Source of the DNA: Nocardia lijiangensis NBRC 108240
Lineage (GTDB): Bacteria; Actinomycetota; Actinomycetes; Mycobacteriales; Mycobacteriaceae
NCBI RefSeq assembly: GCF_001613045.1
Contig: NZ_BDBP01000052.1
Coordinates: 1-64,000 of the forward strand
Direction: 5' to 3'
DNA length: 64,000 bases
Shown: positions 42,701 to 50,350 of the stretch, one piece after another
Layout of the letters: each line of letters opens with the position of its first letter
How positions within the stretch are numbered: the stretch's first letter is position 1
The notes under the pieces: generated by a model
Told to the model about the DNA's origin: nothing
Seen by the model: only the letters and a program-made list of their open reading frames with translations
Database searches by the model: none
Made by a program: the position numbers and the translations under genes

Positions 42701-44299
42701 TTGGGTCTTGTGAATGTGCTCGAATTCTTCGATCTGCGCGGTGGTCAGTGGACGCGCGATCGCCGTCCCGACATCGAACTCGAGCAGCAAATAGATTCTT
42801 CGGTACAGACCGCTGATCCTGACCGTCGTGCCGGGCAGCACGGCATTCGATCCACAGATTTCCGCAACATTTCGCAAGCGTACGATCCACGGCAACGGAT
42901 CGACGGCGAGGCGCCCGACATCGGCCAGCAGCCCGATACAACGCTGTACGCGTCGTCCGTAGGAAACTCCGCCCACACCGCGTTCCGCGGCAGCTATCGC
43001 ATACGGGAGCACCCACTCGGCTACATAGATCCCCGCATGTGACCAGCCCGCTTTCCCCAGATCGGCCAGCAGACCCGCCAGCAGATCGTGGCTTTCTCCG
43101 ACATCTATTCCTTCGACCCGATCGGCGATCACCCAGCGTCCGAAATCGCCGTGAAAGAAACGCAGCTGGTCCCTGCCGTCCACCGTGACGATGGACTTCA
43201 TTTCGGACATCATGACGGCCAGTTCCGAGCGCGAGACGTCGACCGCCATCGCGGCGATCTCCCGCGGCAGCGCGGCGCCGATGTCCTGGGCTGCCGCGAT
43301 CGCGCCGATCAGTTCGAGAACACGTTGCCACGGAAAGGTTTTCGCGGCCGCGCGGCGCTGCACGCGGATCAAGGCATCGGCATAGACATTCTCCAGTCCG
43401 GGCGCGATCGTCACCTCGGCGGGCGCTGCGCCACCCGAGCGAACGTCCTCCACGATCGCCGTCGCCACCGAGTAGGCCCATACCCAGATCCCCGCCGCAC
43501 GGCGGGCGACTTGCGGTGCCAGCCGTTCCCGGTCGGGCTCGTCCAATTCCTCGAGCAAAAGATCGGCATAGCGACGGAGATCTTCCTCGTCGCCTTTGGG
43601 CGGATTTCTCAGGTCCAGCATTTCGGGATTCAGCGCGCGAATGGCCGGCGGCATCTCGGGTTGGCCCGCCAGAATCAGCCGCAATCGGCCCAGTCCTCTG
43701 TCACGAAAGGGAGCATGTCGTATCGCGCCACCGAGGACCGCGAGGGCCGCGACGAACGCATCGGCATGATCGTGCGTCGCTTCGTCGATACCGTCCACCA
43801 ATATCACGATCGGATCGCCGGCTGGAATGAAGTCCGCCAGCGGCGAGACGACGTCGCTGAAGTCTTTGACGTAATCATCGTTGAGATTGATATTCAGAGC
43901 ATTGGCACCGAATCCCACGACACTGTTCTGACCGGCCACCGATTCGATGATCTGGGAAACCGAGATATTGACCCGATCCCTGGCCAGCGCCGCGGCCTGT
44001 TCTTTCGGCACCAGCGATAACAGCGCATTCCGGATGGACAGCCATGAATGCAGATCGACGCGACTGGCGTGCGGGTCTCGCACGATCGCGGCCGCCACCG
44101 TCACGGGCGGCAAGCCCGGCGATTCCAGCGTTCGCTCCCACTGGTGCAGCAATCTGCTCTTGCCGGTCCCCGTAGGTCCCGATACGAAAAGCACACGATT
44201 AACTTCCGAGGAAGTCAGCCAGGCTCGGATGGCCGTGTCGATCCATCGGCGCTGAACGAAGACGAACGAGTCGCTACCATCGCCGACACCCCTACGCAT
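39770..44299 (-). CDS. STAND/NACHT-like NTPase with C-terminal TPR-like repeat array
   Basis: 1509 residues. The P-loop NTPase has Walker A GPTGTGKS (41-48) and Walker B VILVDGIDEA (165-174), the NACHT/STAND form, followed by helical and winged regions to about 590 with no transmembrane segment. Residues ~590-1460 are about ten helical repeats of 85-92 residues, each with a 'RLMxLANxLxLRxR' helix, 'GEQPGDLDRxIEVQQQxVD' and 'DLERALAAA' motif. This is a sensor-like TPR superhelix. Two adjacent repeats are nearly identical in DNA. The architecture matches regulated conflict or signalling ATPases. No fused effector domain was recognised; the overlapping downstream gene may supply it. ATG at 44299 has no ribosome site and may be leaderless. 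Confidence 0.85.
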   Translation of the reverse strand: MRRGVGDGSDSFVFVQRRWIDTAIRAWLTSSEVNRVLFVSGPTGTGKSRLLHQWERTLESPGLPPVTVAAAIVRDPHASRVDLHSWLSIRNALLSLVPKEQAAALARDRVNISVSQIIESVAGQNSVVGFGANALNINLNDDYVKDFSDVVSPLADFIPAGDPIVILVDGIDEATHDHADAFVAALAVLGGAIRHAPFRDRGLGRLRLILAGQPEMPPAIRALNPEMLDLRNPPKGDEEDLRRYADLLLEELDEPDRERLAPQVARRAAGIWVWAYSVATAIVEDVRSGGAAPAEVTIAPGLENVYADALIRVQRRAAAKTFPWQRVLELIGAIAAAQDIGAALPREIAAMAVDVSRSELAVMMSEMKSIVTVDGRDQLRFFHGDFGRWVIADRVEGIDVGESHDLLAGLLADLGKAGWSHAGIYVAEWVLPYAIAAAERGVGGVSYGRRVQRCIGLLADVGRLAVDPLPWIVRLRNVAEICGSNAVLPGTTVRISGLYRRIYLLLEFDVGTAIARPLTTAQIEEFEHIHKTQGNSAASLWMEVNTPSYRQVVLETSRNQAIKLLSGWEPTGWEPESRQMLSEELIADSYAITDPRLLESAVRSAEQAVESTPVEDERYSSRLRSLTTSLWFRIGTAGEQPGDLDRLIELQQRLVARPDLDPAGVAAASKVLADASLDRAHRGGEGAEADIERALAAARHCVELTSSDDERYTGRLMSLANALMLRLRGAEEEQPDELDRLIEVQQQIVDRHDLSPASSAAANELLADCLIARARHTEETTDDPDRALSAAQLAVDLTDSDDARYTGRLMSVADSLAARVGGAGEQPGDLDRLIEAQQQVVDRHDLDAAGLASAKRLLADCVDERARRGGDTVLADRARAVSLTPIDDERYLDRLRGWANSLWLQVQGDDEQPGDLDRLVEVQQQIVDHPDLDPAGASSANRLLADSLNERVVRGGAGEGAEADLERALAAVQWSIELTSVDDEEHPDRLMTLANCLWLRVRVGEQPGDLDRSIEVQQQVVDSPHLDPAVRANACKVLADWLMDRARRGSEGAEADLERALAAVQWSIELTSVDDEEHPDRLMTLANCLWLRVRVGEQPGDLDRSIEVQQQVVDSPHLDPAVRANACKVLAEWLMDRARRGGEGAEADLERALAAAQQSVELTSADNERYTARLMTLANCLALRMRGEDEVPEELDRFIEIQQQVVDRPDLTQASSAAANEMLADWLVERARRTEEVTDDLDRALAAARLSVQLTASDDERYAGRLMSVADSLWWRVRRTEDPAELDQLIDVQQQIADRPDLSPARAASANESLADCLFDRVPRHAGYGALVDLERALLAAERCVALAPVDDERYTGGLTSMANILSLRLRRGEQPGDLERLIEVHQQIADRPDLDPARLAAAHALLAESLTQRALRGGDGVRADLERAVSLAEKALEMTPVDDGDHVDRLVVLANTLWRGYVEGIAGCDPERMQDVVTKIGTSPKNGRSKLADPLTKLVREYRIEWES
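40850..41401. repeat. Recent 276-bp tandem duplication inside the NTPase repeat region
   Basis: Copies at 40850-41125 and 41126-41401 differ at only about 7 positions (about 97% identical), while other repeats of the same gene are far more diverged. 276 bp is 92 codons, so one TPR-like unit was added in frame. Confidence 0.9.
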
Positions 44300-44425
44300 A
44301 GCTGAACGATACAGTCGGCCAGCACAACTCGAGCATTTTTGCGTGGCTGGGAAAATTTCGAAAAGTGGGCACTGGTCGGTTCTATTTCGGCAACCTTCGC
44401 CCGCTCACAATTTCCGGCAGCAGTT

Positions 44426-45025
44426 TCACGACAGCAGCCGGTCGACGATCCGCCGTGCCGTGTGCACCCTGGTCTCGTCACCGAGCTGCCGCGCCGTGCT
44501 GACCGCGCTGACGAGCGCGTTCAATTCGAAGGCGAGCGCGTCCGCGTCCCGATCGACCAGCTCCCCCTGAGCCTGGGCTTTGCGAATCTCCTTGGCCAAG
44601 AAGGCGAGCCAGTCCTCGTGGTCGGCGGCGACCGCGTCGTGCACCGGCCCCGGCCTGCTGTCGAATTCGACCAGGGTGGCGGTGCGGAAGCAGCCTCCGG
44701 GAAAGACCGGTTCGGTCACGTGGGCGAACCAGTGATCGACCAGCGCGCGCAGCCGCGGCACACCCTGCGGCACACCGAGGGCGGGCTCGATCACCTGAGC
44801 AACGAACACCTCCCTGGCCGCCTGCGTCGCCGCGAGCTGGAGGGATTCCTTCGACCCGAAGAGGGTGGCGATCCCGCTCTTGCTGATCCCGAGATCGGCA
44901 GCCAGGCGTCCGATGGTCACGCCGGTGAGCCCTTCGACCGATGCGACATCGGCGGCATGCCTGGCGATGGAAGCCCGGGAGCGAGCGCCCTTGACCAGGC
45001 GCTGATCGGTAGTCGACTCGGCCAT
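44426..45025 (-). CDS. TetR family transcriptional regulator
   Basis: A 199-residue TetR regulator. HTH: IGRLAADLGISKSGIATLFGSKESLQ. The C-terminal domain contains EPVFPGGCFRTATLVEFDSRPGPVHDAV, the TetR_C class found in AcrR-like repressors. ATG at 45025 was chosen over upstream in-frame starts. It is divergent from an EmrB-type MFS gene; the two operator-like repeats between them (45060-45100) indicate it represses that exporter. Confidence 0.9.
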   Translation of the reverse strand: MAESTTDQRLVKGARSRASIARHAADVASVEGLTGVTIGRLAADLGISKSGIATLFGSKESLQLAATQAAREVFVAQVIEPALGVPQGVPRLRALVDHWFAHVTEPVFPGGCFRTATLVEFDSRPGPVHDAVAADHEDWLAFLAKEIRKAQAQGELVDRDADALAFELNALVSAVSTARQLGDETRVHTARRIVDRLLS

Positions 45026-45059
45026 GCCCCCATTCTTCCACCGGGCGCTTGCAAATACG

Positions 45060-45077
45060 AACGGTCGGTCGTACGTT
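45060..45077. promoter_or_regulatory. Putative TetR operator, site A
   Basis: AACGGTCGGTCGTACGTT shares AACG-GTCGTACGTT with site B but has a 4-base GGTC duplication in the middle. It lies in the gap between the TetR and MFS genes. Confidence 0.6.
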
Positions 45078-45086
45078 AATTGCACG

Positions 45087-45100
45087 AACGGTCGTACGTT
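45087..45100. promoter_or_regulatory. Putative TetR operator, site B
   Basis: AACGGTCGTACGTT, a near-palindrome, lies 28 bp upstream of the MFS start. With site A it forms a pair spaced about 25 bp centre to centre. Confidence 0.65.
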
Positions 45101-45128
45101 TTGTTCTCGATTCCCGAAGGGATCTCTC

Positions 45129-46547
45129 ATGACCGAGGTGTCCGCACGGACCACCAGTCCCCCCGCTACGAGCGCCACCGCCACGCTGTTGATCGCGTGC
45201 GGCGCGGCGTTCATCGCCTTCCTCGACCTCTCCGTGGTCAACATCGCCTTCCCCGCCATCGCCCGCGACTACTCCGGCACCGCGGCGACCACGCTGACCT
45301 GGGTGGTCAGCGGCTACGCCGTCGCATTCGCCGCCCTGCTCACGCCCGGCGGCCGGTTCGCCGACGCGCTCGGGCGGCGCAGGCTGTTCCTCGTCGCGCT
45401 GGCCGGTTTCGCGCTGACGTCGCTGCTGTGCGGTTTCGCGCCGAGCGCGGCGTGGCTGATCGCCGGGCGAGTGCTGCAAGGCGCGACCGCCGCGCTCATG
45501 GTGCCCGCGGCGCTGGGCCTGGTTCTCAGCGTGACCCCGCGGGAACGGATCGGCGCGGCCATCGGCGCCTGGTCGGCCGCAGGCGGATTCGCCGCGGTCG
45601 TCGGCCCGGCGATCGGCGGCGGCCTGGTGGAGGCGTTCGGCTGGCGGTCGGTCTTCGTGATCAACGTGCCTGTCGCGCTCGCACTCATCCTTCCCGGCTT
45701 GCGGATTCCGGTGTCCGACCCGCGGCCTGTCGGCAGCGCGCTGCCGGATCCGGTCGGCACGGTGGCCGTCGCGCTCGGGTTCGGCGGACTGGTCGCCGGG
45801 GTCACCGAGGGGCAGCGATGGGGCTGGACAGCGTGGGGCACCCTGGCCGCCCTCGGCGGCGGCGGCGCGCTGCTGGTCACGGCGCTGGTGCGTTCGGCGC
45901 GCCACCACAATCCGGCCATCGCGGTGGAGCTGTGGCAGAGCAGGCCGTACGCGCTGGCCAATGCCGCGTCGTTCGTCTTCGGTGCGGCGATGTTCGCCTG
46001 GTTGCTGTCCGGACCGCTGTTCCTGGACGCGATCTGGGGCTATTCGGTGCTCGGCTCGGCCGCCGCGCTCACCGTCGGCGCGGTGGCCTCGATGGTGAGC
46101 GCCACCCTGGCGGGGCGGGCCGCCACGCCCGCCGCGCGCCGCTGGGCCGGGGTGCTCGGCGCGCTGATGTTCACCGGAACTCTCGTCTGGATGAGCACCG
46201 ACGCGTTCGGGCCGACGCCCGCGCTGTGGTCGGCATGGATTCCCGCGGGGCTGCTCGGCGGCGGCGGGGTCGGCATCGTGGTGACGGTGCTCGGCACGGC
46301 GGCCGCGAGTTCCCTTCCACCGCAACAGTTCGCGGCAGGTATCGGCATGAACCTCACGGCGCGGCAGGTCGGCGGCGCGCTGGGCGTCGCCGTGCTTGCC
46401 GCGGTGTTCGCCGCCCATCCCGGCGACGCGCTCGCCGGCTTCCACACCCTCTTCGCGGTCTGCGCGGGCATCGCCGTGGTGGCGACCCTGCTGTGCGCCG
46501 TACCGGCGCGCCAGCTCGAGCCAGCCGCGACAGCTGTTCCCCACTAG
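45129..46547 (+). CDS. MFS multidrug transporter, DHA2 (EmrB/QacA) type
   Basis: A 472-residue exporter with about fourteen transmembrane helices. DHA2 landmarks are FLDLSVVNIAFPAIARD in helix 1, TWVVSGYAVAFAALLTPGGR, LGRRRLFL, and GPAIGGGLVEAFGWRSVFVINVP. It likely exports a drug or metabolite using the proton gradient. ATG at 45129 follows AAGGGA. It is controlled by the divergent TetR and followed after 8 bp by an SGNH hydrolase, probably in the same operon. Confidence 0.92.
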   Translation: MTEVSARTTSPPATSATATLLIACGAAFIAFLDLSVVNIAFPAIARDYSGTAATTLTWVVSGYAVAFAALLTPGGRFADALGRRRLFLVALAGFALTSLLCGFAPSAAWLIAGRVLQGATAALMVPAALGLVLSVTPRERIGAAIGAWSAAGGFAAVVGPAIGGGLVEAFGWRSVFVINVPVALALILPGLRIPVSDPRPVGSALPDPVGTVAVALGFGGLVAGVTEGQRWGWTAWGTLAALGGGGALLVTALVRSARHHNPAIAVELWQSRPYALANAASFVFGAAMFAWLLSGPLFLDAIWGYSVLGSAAALTVGAVASMVSATLAGRAATPAARRWAGVLGALMFTGTLVWMSTDAFGPTPALWSAWIPAGLLGGGGVGIVVTVLGTAAASSLPPQQFAAGIGMNLTARQVGGALGVAVLAAVFAAHPGDALAGFHTLFAVCAGIAVVATLLCAVPARQLEPAATAVPH

Positions 46548-46555
46548 GAGTTCCC

Positions 46556-47248
46556 ATGACACACAACGACATTCACACCGAAGCCGACGACCCGATGCTG
46601 CTGGCGCCCGACGCGGCGCGTGCACTGCTTGCGGGCGCGCCGTGGCGGCGCTTCGCCGTCCTCGGCGATTCCATCGCCAGGGGTGTCGGCGACCCGAGCC
46701 CCGGATACGAGGCGGCCGGGTGGTCCGATCGTCTTGCCGCCCTGTTGACCTCGGTGCAGCCCGGCCTCGCCTACCTCAACACCGGGCGCGTCGGGGCCAC
46801 CACCGCGCAGGTGCGCGACGAACAACTCCAGCGGGTCCTGGATTTCGAACCCGACCTGGTCCACGTGAGTTGCGGCGGCAACGATCTGTTCCTGCCGGGC
46901 GGCGACATCGACCGGGTGCGCGCGAACCTCGACGGACTGTTCGCCGCGGTCAGCCGTGGCGGCGCTCAGGTCATGACGTTCACGGTGGCCGATGTCTGGG
47001 AGGTCGAGCGGATGGCGTCGATGCGTCCGATGCGCGAACCCATGGCCGCGCTCAACGACATCGTCCACGAACTGGCCGCGCGCTACGACGCGGTGCTCGT
47101 CGATTTCTGGGAGCACCCGCTCCGGCTGCGGCCGCAGCTCATGAGTGCGGACCTGATCCACTTCACGACGAGCGGCCACGCGGTGGTGGCCACGGAAATG
47201 GTGCGGGCGCTGAGCGCACGCGTCCTGGCCGACACCGCGGCGAACTGA
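46556..47248 (+). CDS. SGNH/GDSL-type esterase
   Basis: A 230-residue SGNH hydrolase. Block I is FAVLGDSIARG (nucleophile Ser39), block III CGGNDLF and block V DLIHFTTSGH (Asp and His of the triad). There is no signal peptide, so it acts in the cytoplasm. ATG at 46556 follows TAGGAG, which contains the MFS stop. Co-transcription with the exporter suggests it hydrolyses the same compound class or a precursor; this is inference. Confidence 0.88.
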   Translation: MTHNDIHTEADDPMLLAPDAARALLAGAPWRRFAVLGDSIARGVGDPSPGYEAAGWSDRLAALLTSVQPGLAYLNTGRVGATTAQVRDEQLQRVLDFEPDLVHVSCGGNDLFLPGGDIDRVRANLDGLFAAVSRGGAQVMTFTVADVWEVERMASMRPMREPMAALNDIVHELAARYDAVLVDFWEHPLRLRPQLMSADLIHFTTSGHAVVATEMVRALSARVLADTAAN

Positions 47249-47261
47249 AGTCGGCCACGAG

Positions 47262-47304
47262 CCGGGCCGTGCCCCAGGGCTTTTCGCCCCGGGGCACGGC
47301 CCGG
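47262..47304. terminator. Strong hairpin terminator after the SGNH hydrolase
   Basis: CCGGGCCGTGCCCC (47262-47275) pairs perfectly with GGGGCACGGCCCGG (47291-47304). The loop contains a TTTT. It serves the converging transcripts on both sides. Confidence 0.85.
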
Positions 47305-47334
47305 TGGTTCACGCAGTTCGCGATCGGCCCTCGA

Positions 47335-47766
47335 TCAGGGGAGCGTCTGCGGCACCAGCTCCGGCATGACAACGCCGACGAGCATGCCGACGAGCGCACC
47401 GACTACCGCGCCGTTGATCGCTCCCACGATGGCGCACGGCACCGCCATGACGATGAAGCCGGCCAGGCACGACACCGCGCTCACGACACCCGACCCCGTC
47501 GCGCCGACGACCGCGCCCGCGGCCGCGCCGTTGACCACCGGATCGGAGTTCGTCGCCGCCGGATCCGTCGCGATCCGCTCGAGCGGAAGGCCCGAGTCGG
47601 CCGCGACCTGCACCGGCTCGGCGACCTGCTGCACGATCGGCGCAGACACCTGCACCGGAGCCGCCTGCGCCGGGGCGGCGGCCCCTGCGAACGCGATAGC
47701 GGCTGCCACCGGCAGCGCACCCGCGATCAGCGTGCGACCCGCGCTCTCGAAGGTCCTACGGACCAT
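47335..47766 (-). CDS. Secreted glycine/alanine-zipper protein, unknown
   Basis: 143 residues with a Sec signal peptide (MVRRTFESAG basic start, hydrophobic core LPVAAAIAFAGAAA, cleavage near AQA-AP at about residue 35). The mature part ends in a glycine-zipper-like hydrophobic region (GAAAGAVVGATGSGVV, AIVGAINGAVVGALVGMLVGVVM), which may insert in or pack on a membrane. Similar small exported proteins are common in Nocardia and Rhodococcus. ATG at 47766. It lies next to the MspA-type porin gene, which suggests an envelope role. Confidence 0.75.
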   Translation of the reverse strand: MVRRTFESAGRTLIAGALPVAAAIAFAGAAAPAQAAPVQVSAPIVQQVAEPVQVAADSGLPLERIATDPAATNSDPVVNGAAAGAVVGATGSGVVSAVSCLAGFIVMAVPCAIVGAINGAVVGALVGMLVGVVMPELVPQTLP

Positions 47767-47908
47767 GATGCTTCCCGCCTCTCATCGACCCGTTGTCCGT
47801 GGAATGTTCTTGCAGTACATCGCCGCTCCCCTCCCGGATGCCCGGGCCGGACGATCGACCCCTCACCGGCTTCGCCTCGATTCGCGATCGGGAGTCGGGA
47901 ATCGGGAA

Positions 47909-48634
47909 TCAGAACGTGAATTGCTGCCCATAGCCCGTCGTTTGCACGATGCCGTTGGAGGCGTCGGCGCGGACGGTGATGAACGGCATGGCCGATGCCG
48001 GGGTGAGGCATCCGTTGATGTTCAGCGCGGTGTTGGAGTGCGCGAAGGTAAAGGGGAACGACGAATCCTCGTCCAGCTCCGCCTCGGCGATCACCGCCGC
48101 TGTCACGCTGCCCGGGTTGATGGACACGGTGATCTCACCACCGATTTCGCTGAAGACACCGAAGGTGACATCCCCGCCGAGATCGAGAGCGAGCTCTCCA
48201 CCGAAATCGACGGCGACCTGATCGTCGACAGTGACACCGAACGGAACAGCCAGACTCAGCCCGAGAAGTCCGGTCGTGATATCGACATTGCCGCCCGCGG
48301 CGGCCGCGATACTGATGTCGATGCCCTCGGAGATGTCCACCGCGCAGCCGATCAGATATCCGGCGATGAGCTGCCCCCCTCGCAGCGTCGAGGCTCCATC
48401 GAGGGAGGTCGTGAAGTTCCCGGACACCTTGGCCGAGTGCGAGAACGGGATCCCCAATGCGAGATCGCCGGTGGACTTGACAAAGTTGGCATCCACCGAC
48501 GCGACCAGGTGCATCCCGCCGGAGTCGACCTCTCCCGGCTCGGCGCGGGCCGCGCCGTCGAAGGCGAACGCACCGGCGGCGGCCATCATCACGGCGGTGA
48601 TCCAGGCCAGGACATGGGAATGCTTGCGGTTCAT
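47909..48634 (-). CDS. MspA family porin
   Basis: A 241-residue exported protein of the MspA family, octameric porins of the mycolic-acid outer membrane. A signal peptide covers residues 1-31 (MNRKHSHVLAWITAVMMAAA ... AARA). The mature protein is beta-rich with Gly/Asp patterns (TGLLGLSLAVPFGVTVDD, LALDLGGDVTFGVFSEIGG) and ends with the family's ININGCLTPASAMPFITVRA. It supports a mycolate-bearing host. ATG at 48634 follows TGGAG. Confidence 0.88.
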   Translation of the reverse strand: MNRKHSHVLAWITAVMMAAAGAFAFDGAARAEPGEVDSGGMHLVASVDANFVKSTGDLALGIPFSHSAKVSGNFTTSLDGASTLRGGQLIAGYLIGCAVDISEGIDISIAAAAGGNVDITTGLLGLSLAVPFGVTVDDQVAVDFGGELALDLGGDVTFGVFSEIGGEITVSINPGSVTAAVIAEAELDEDSSFPFTFAHSNTALNINGCLTPASAMPFITVRADASNGIVQTTGYGQQFTF

Positions 48635-48892
48635 TACGCTCCAGTCGAACATCATCGAAACGGAACTTTCACAAACGAACTCGCGCACCGACTGCCGTCG
48701 CGGATCTTGTTCGGCATGTGCCGAGGGGCACGCTATCTGCCGGTGCGGCTCAGCGCTGGTAACCGTACAGCAATGGCGAGTCGCCGACGAAACCGGCGCG
48801 CGGTCGTGGCGGGGAAATGGAATGGGCATCGAGCGCACGGGCCCAGCGAACTCGGACAAACCGGAGAACCGTGGTCGCAGGATCGTTTTCGG

Positions 48893-49840
48893 TCATTCAG
48901 CGGTCCCGTACCGTCGCACCAGTTCCGCGCCCAGCCGCGCGAGTTCCGCGCACACCTCCGGCGGACCGAGCACTTCGATCTCCGCACCCCACCCCGCCAG
49001 CTGCTGGGCGATCATCCGCGGCGTCGGCGCGGTGACGCGGACCTGGACCCGGCCGTCGGCGACCGGGCCGTCCACCTCGCAGTGCCTGCCCTGCTGATTG
49101 CGCAGCACCGGAAGCAGTGCGGGGGCGATCAGGGCGGTGGCCGAGGTGGCCGCGCGGCGCTGCTCCATCGCGCCGACCACTTCGTCCCAGGCCGCCGTCA
49201 ACTCGAAATCATCCGGGCGTCGGAAGGTTTCGTCGGTGAGTTGCGCGTCGGCCACCCGGTCCACCCGGAAGGTCCTGCTCCCCCGCTCGGTGCCCGCGAT
49301 CAGATACCAGATGGCGTCCTTGTCGACCAGCCCCCACGGGTCGACCATCCGGGCCGTGCGGGCGCCCGCCCGCTCGTATTCCAGCCGCACCCGTCGCCGC
49401 TGAACAACCGCGCGCTGCAACAGATCCACCACGCCGGGCCGGTTCCGGTCGCGCTGGCCCCAGCGCGCCGGATCGATGATCACCGCGTCGGCCGCCGCCT
49501 CGGCATCCGCGCGGAAGGTCTGCGGCAGGGCTCGAACGAGCTTGCGCAGCGCCGATTTCACCTCGGGATTCGCGCTCGCGGACGCGCCCGCCAGCAGGAA
49601 AAGCGCCCTGGCCTCGGGTTCGGACAAGCCGCTGAGATCCGTGCGCGCCCCGCCCACCAGCGACCAGCCGCCGCCGCGGCCCTGCTGCGGATACACCGGA
49701 ATGCCCGCGGCCGAGAGCGCCTCCAGGTCGCGCCGGGCCGTCGCCACGGAGACTTCCAGTTCCGCGGCGACCTCGGCGGCGGTCACCCGGCCGCGGGACT
49801 GCATCAGCAACAAGGTGGCCACCAGACGATCCGCTCGCAT
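48893..49840 (-). CDS. WYL-domain (YafY-type) transcriptional regulator
   Basis: A 315-residue regulator. An N-terminal DeoR-like HTH (residues 1-60; VTAAEVAAELEVSVATARRDLEAL) is followed by a WYL ligand-sensing domain (about 130-215; DAIWYLIAGTERGSRTFRVDRV) and a C-terminal WCX extension. The ATG at 49840 has no ribosome site (TTTTCTT upstream), so it may be leaderless. It is divergent from a VOC-family gene, with a near-perfect 25-bp palindrome between them as the likely operator. Confidence 0.9.
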   Translation of the reverse strand: MRADRLVATLLLMQSRGRVTAAEVAAELEVSVATARRDLEALSAAGIPVYPQQGRGGGWSLVGGARTDLSGLSEPEARALFLLAGASASANPEVKSALRKLVRALPQTFRADAEAAADAVIIDPARWGQRDRNRPGVVDLLQRAVVQRRRVRLEYERAGARTARMVDPWGLVDKDAIWYLIAGTERGSRTFRVDRVADAQLTDETFRRPDDFELTAAWDEVVGAMEQRRAATSATALIAPALLPVLRNQQGRHCEVDGPVADGRVQVRVTAPTPRMIAQQLAGWGAEIEVLGPPEVCAELARLGAELVRRYGTAE

Positions 49841-49858
49841 AAGAAAATTCTGCCGCAC

Positions 49859-49883
49859 AAAGTGCTCAATTGGTGAGCACTTT
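49859..49883. promoter_or_regulatory. 25-bp palindromic operator between WYL regulator and VOC gene
   Basis: AAAGTGCTCA-ATTGG-TGAGCACTTT: 10-bp perfect inverted arms around a 5-bp centre, 18 bp from the WYL regulator start. A dimeric HTH regulator bound here would affect both divergent genes. Confidence 0.8.
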
Positions 49884-49935
49884 ATGCGCGAGGATGGTGT
49901 CAACAACAAGAACCGAACATCGAAGGAGCACCGAC

Positions 49936-50349
49936 ATGCTGCGTGGAATGGCCACCGTCACCTACTACGCCGACGATCTCGAAGCCGCCAAGGACTGGTA
50001 CGCCGAGTTCCTCGGCGTCGCGCCCTACTATCACGTGCCGAACGGGTACTACGAGTTCCGCATCGGCGACTACCAGCACGAGCTGGGCATCATCAACCGC
50101 GCCTACGCGCCGCAGGGCGCGCGCAACGCGCCGGGCGGAGGCGGCGTCCTGCTGTGGCACGTCGACGACCTGCCCGCCACCTTCCAGCGGCTGCTCGACC
50201 TCGGCGCCACCGAATACGAACCGATCACCCCGCGCGGTAACGACGGAGGTTTCGTCACCGCCGCGGTGGTGGACCCGTTCGGCAATATCCTCGGGATCAT
50301 GTCCAACCCGCACTACTTGGAGGTCCTCGGCAAGACCGGCGGCGTGTAG
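49936..50349 (+). CDS. VOC family (glyoxalase/bleomycin-resistance fold) protein
   Basis: A 137-residue single VOC domain. Paired beta-alpha-beta modules are visible: MATVTYYADDLEAAKDWYAEFLG and GGVLLWHVDDLPATFQRLLDLGA, ending VVDPFGNILGIMSNP. Such proteins bind metals or act in detoxification; no substrate is suggested. ATG at 49936 follows AAGGAG. It is the likely target of the divergent WYL regulator, a common pairing for induced stress genes. Confidence 0.88.
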   Translation: MLRGMATVTYYADDLEAAKDWYAEFLGVAPYYHVPNGYYEFRIGDYQHELGIINRAYAPQGARNAPGGGGVLLWHVDDLPATFQRLLDLGATEYEPITPRGNDGGFVTAAVVDPFGNILGIMSNPHYLEVLGKTGGV

Positions 50350-50350
50350 G

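Noticed and set aside
40954..43042. Plus-strand frames of 523 and 566 codons with repeats
   Set aside because: They mirror the TPR repeats of the minus-strand NTPase, which has Walker motifs; repetitiveness is inherited from it.
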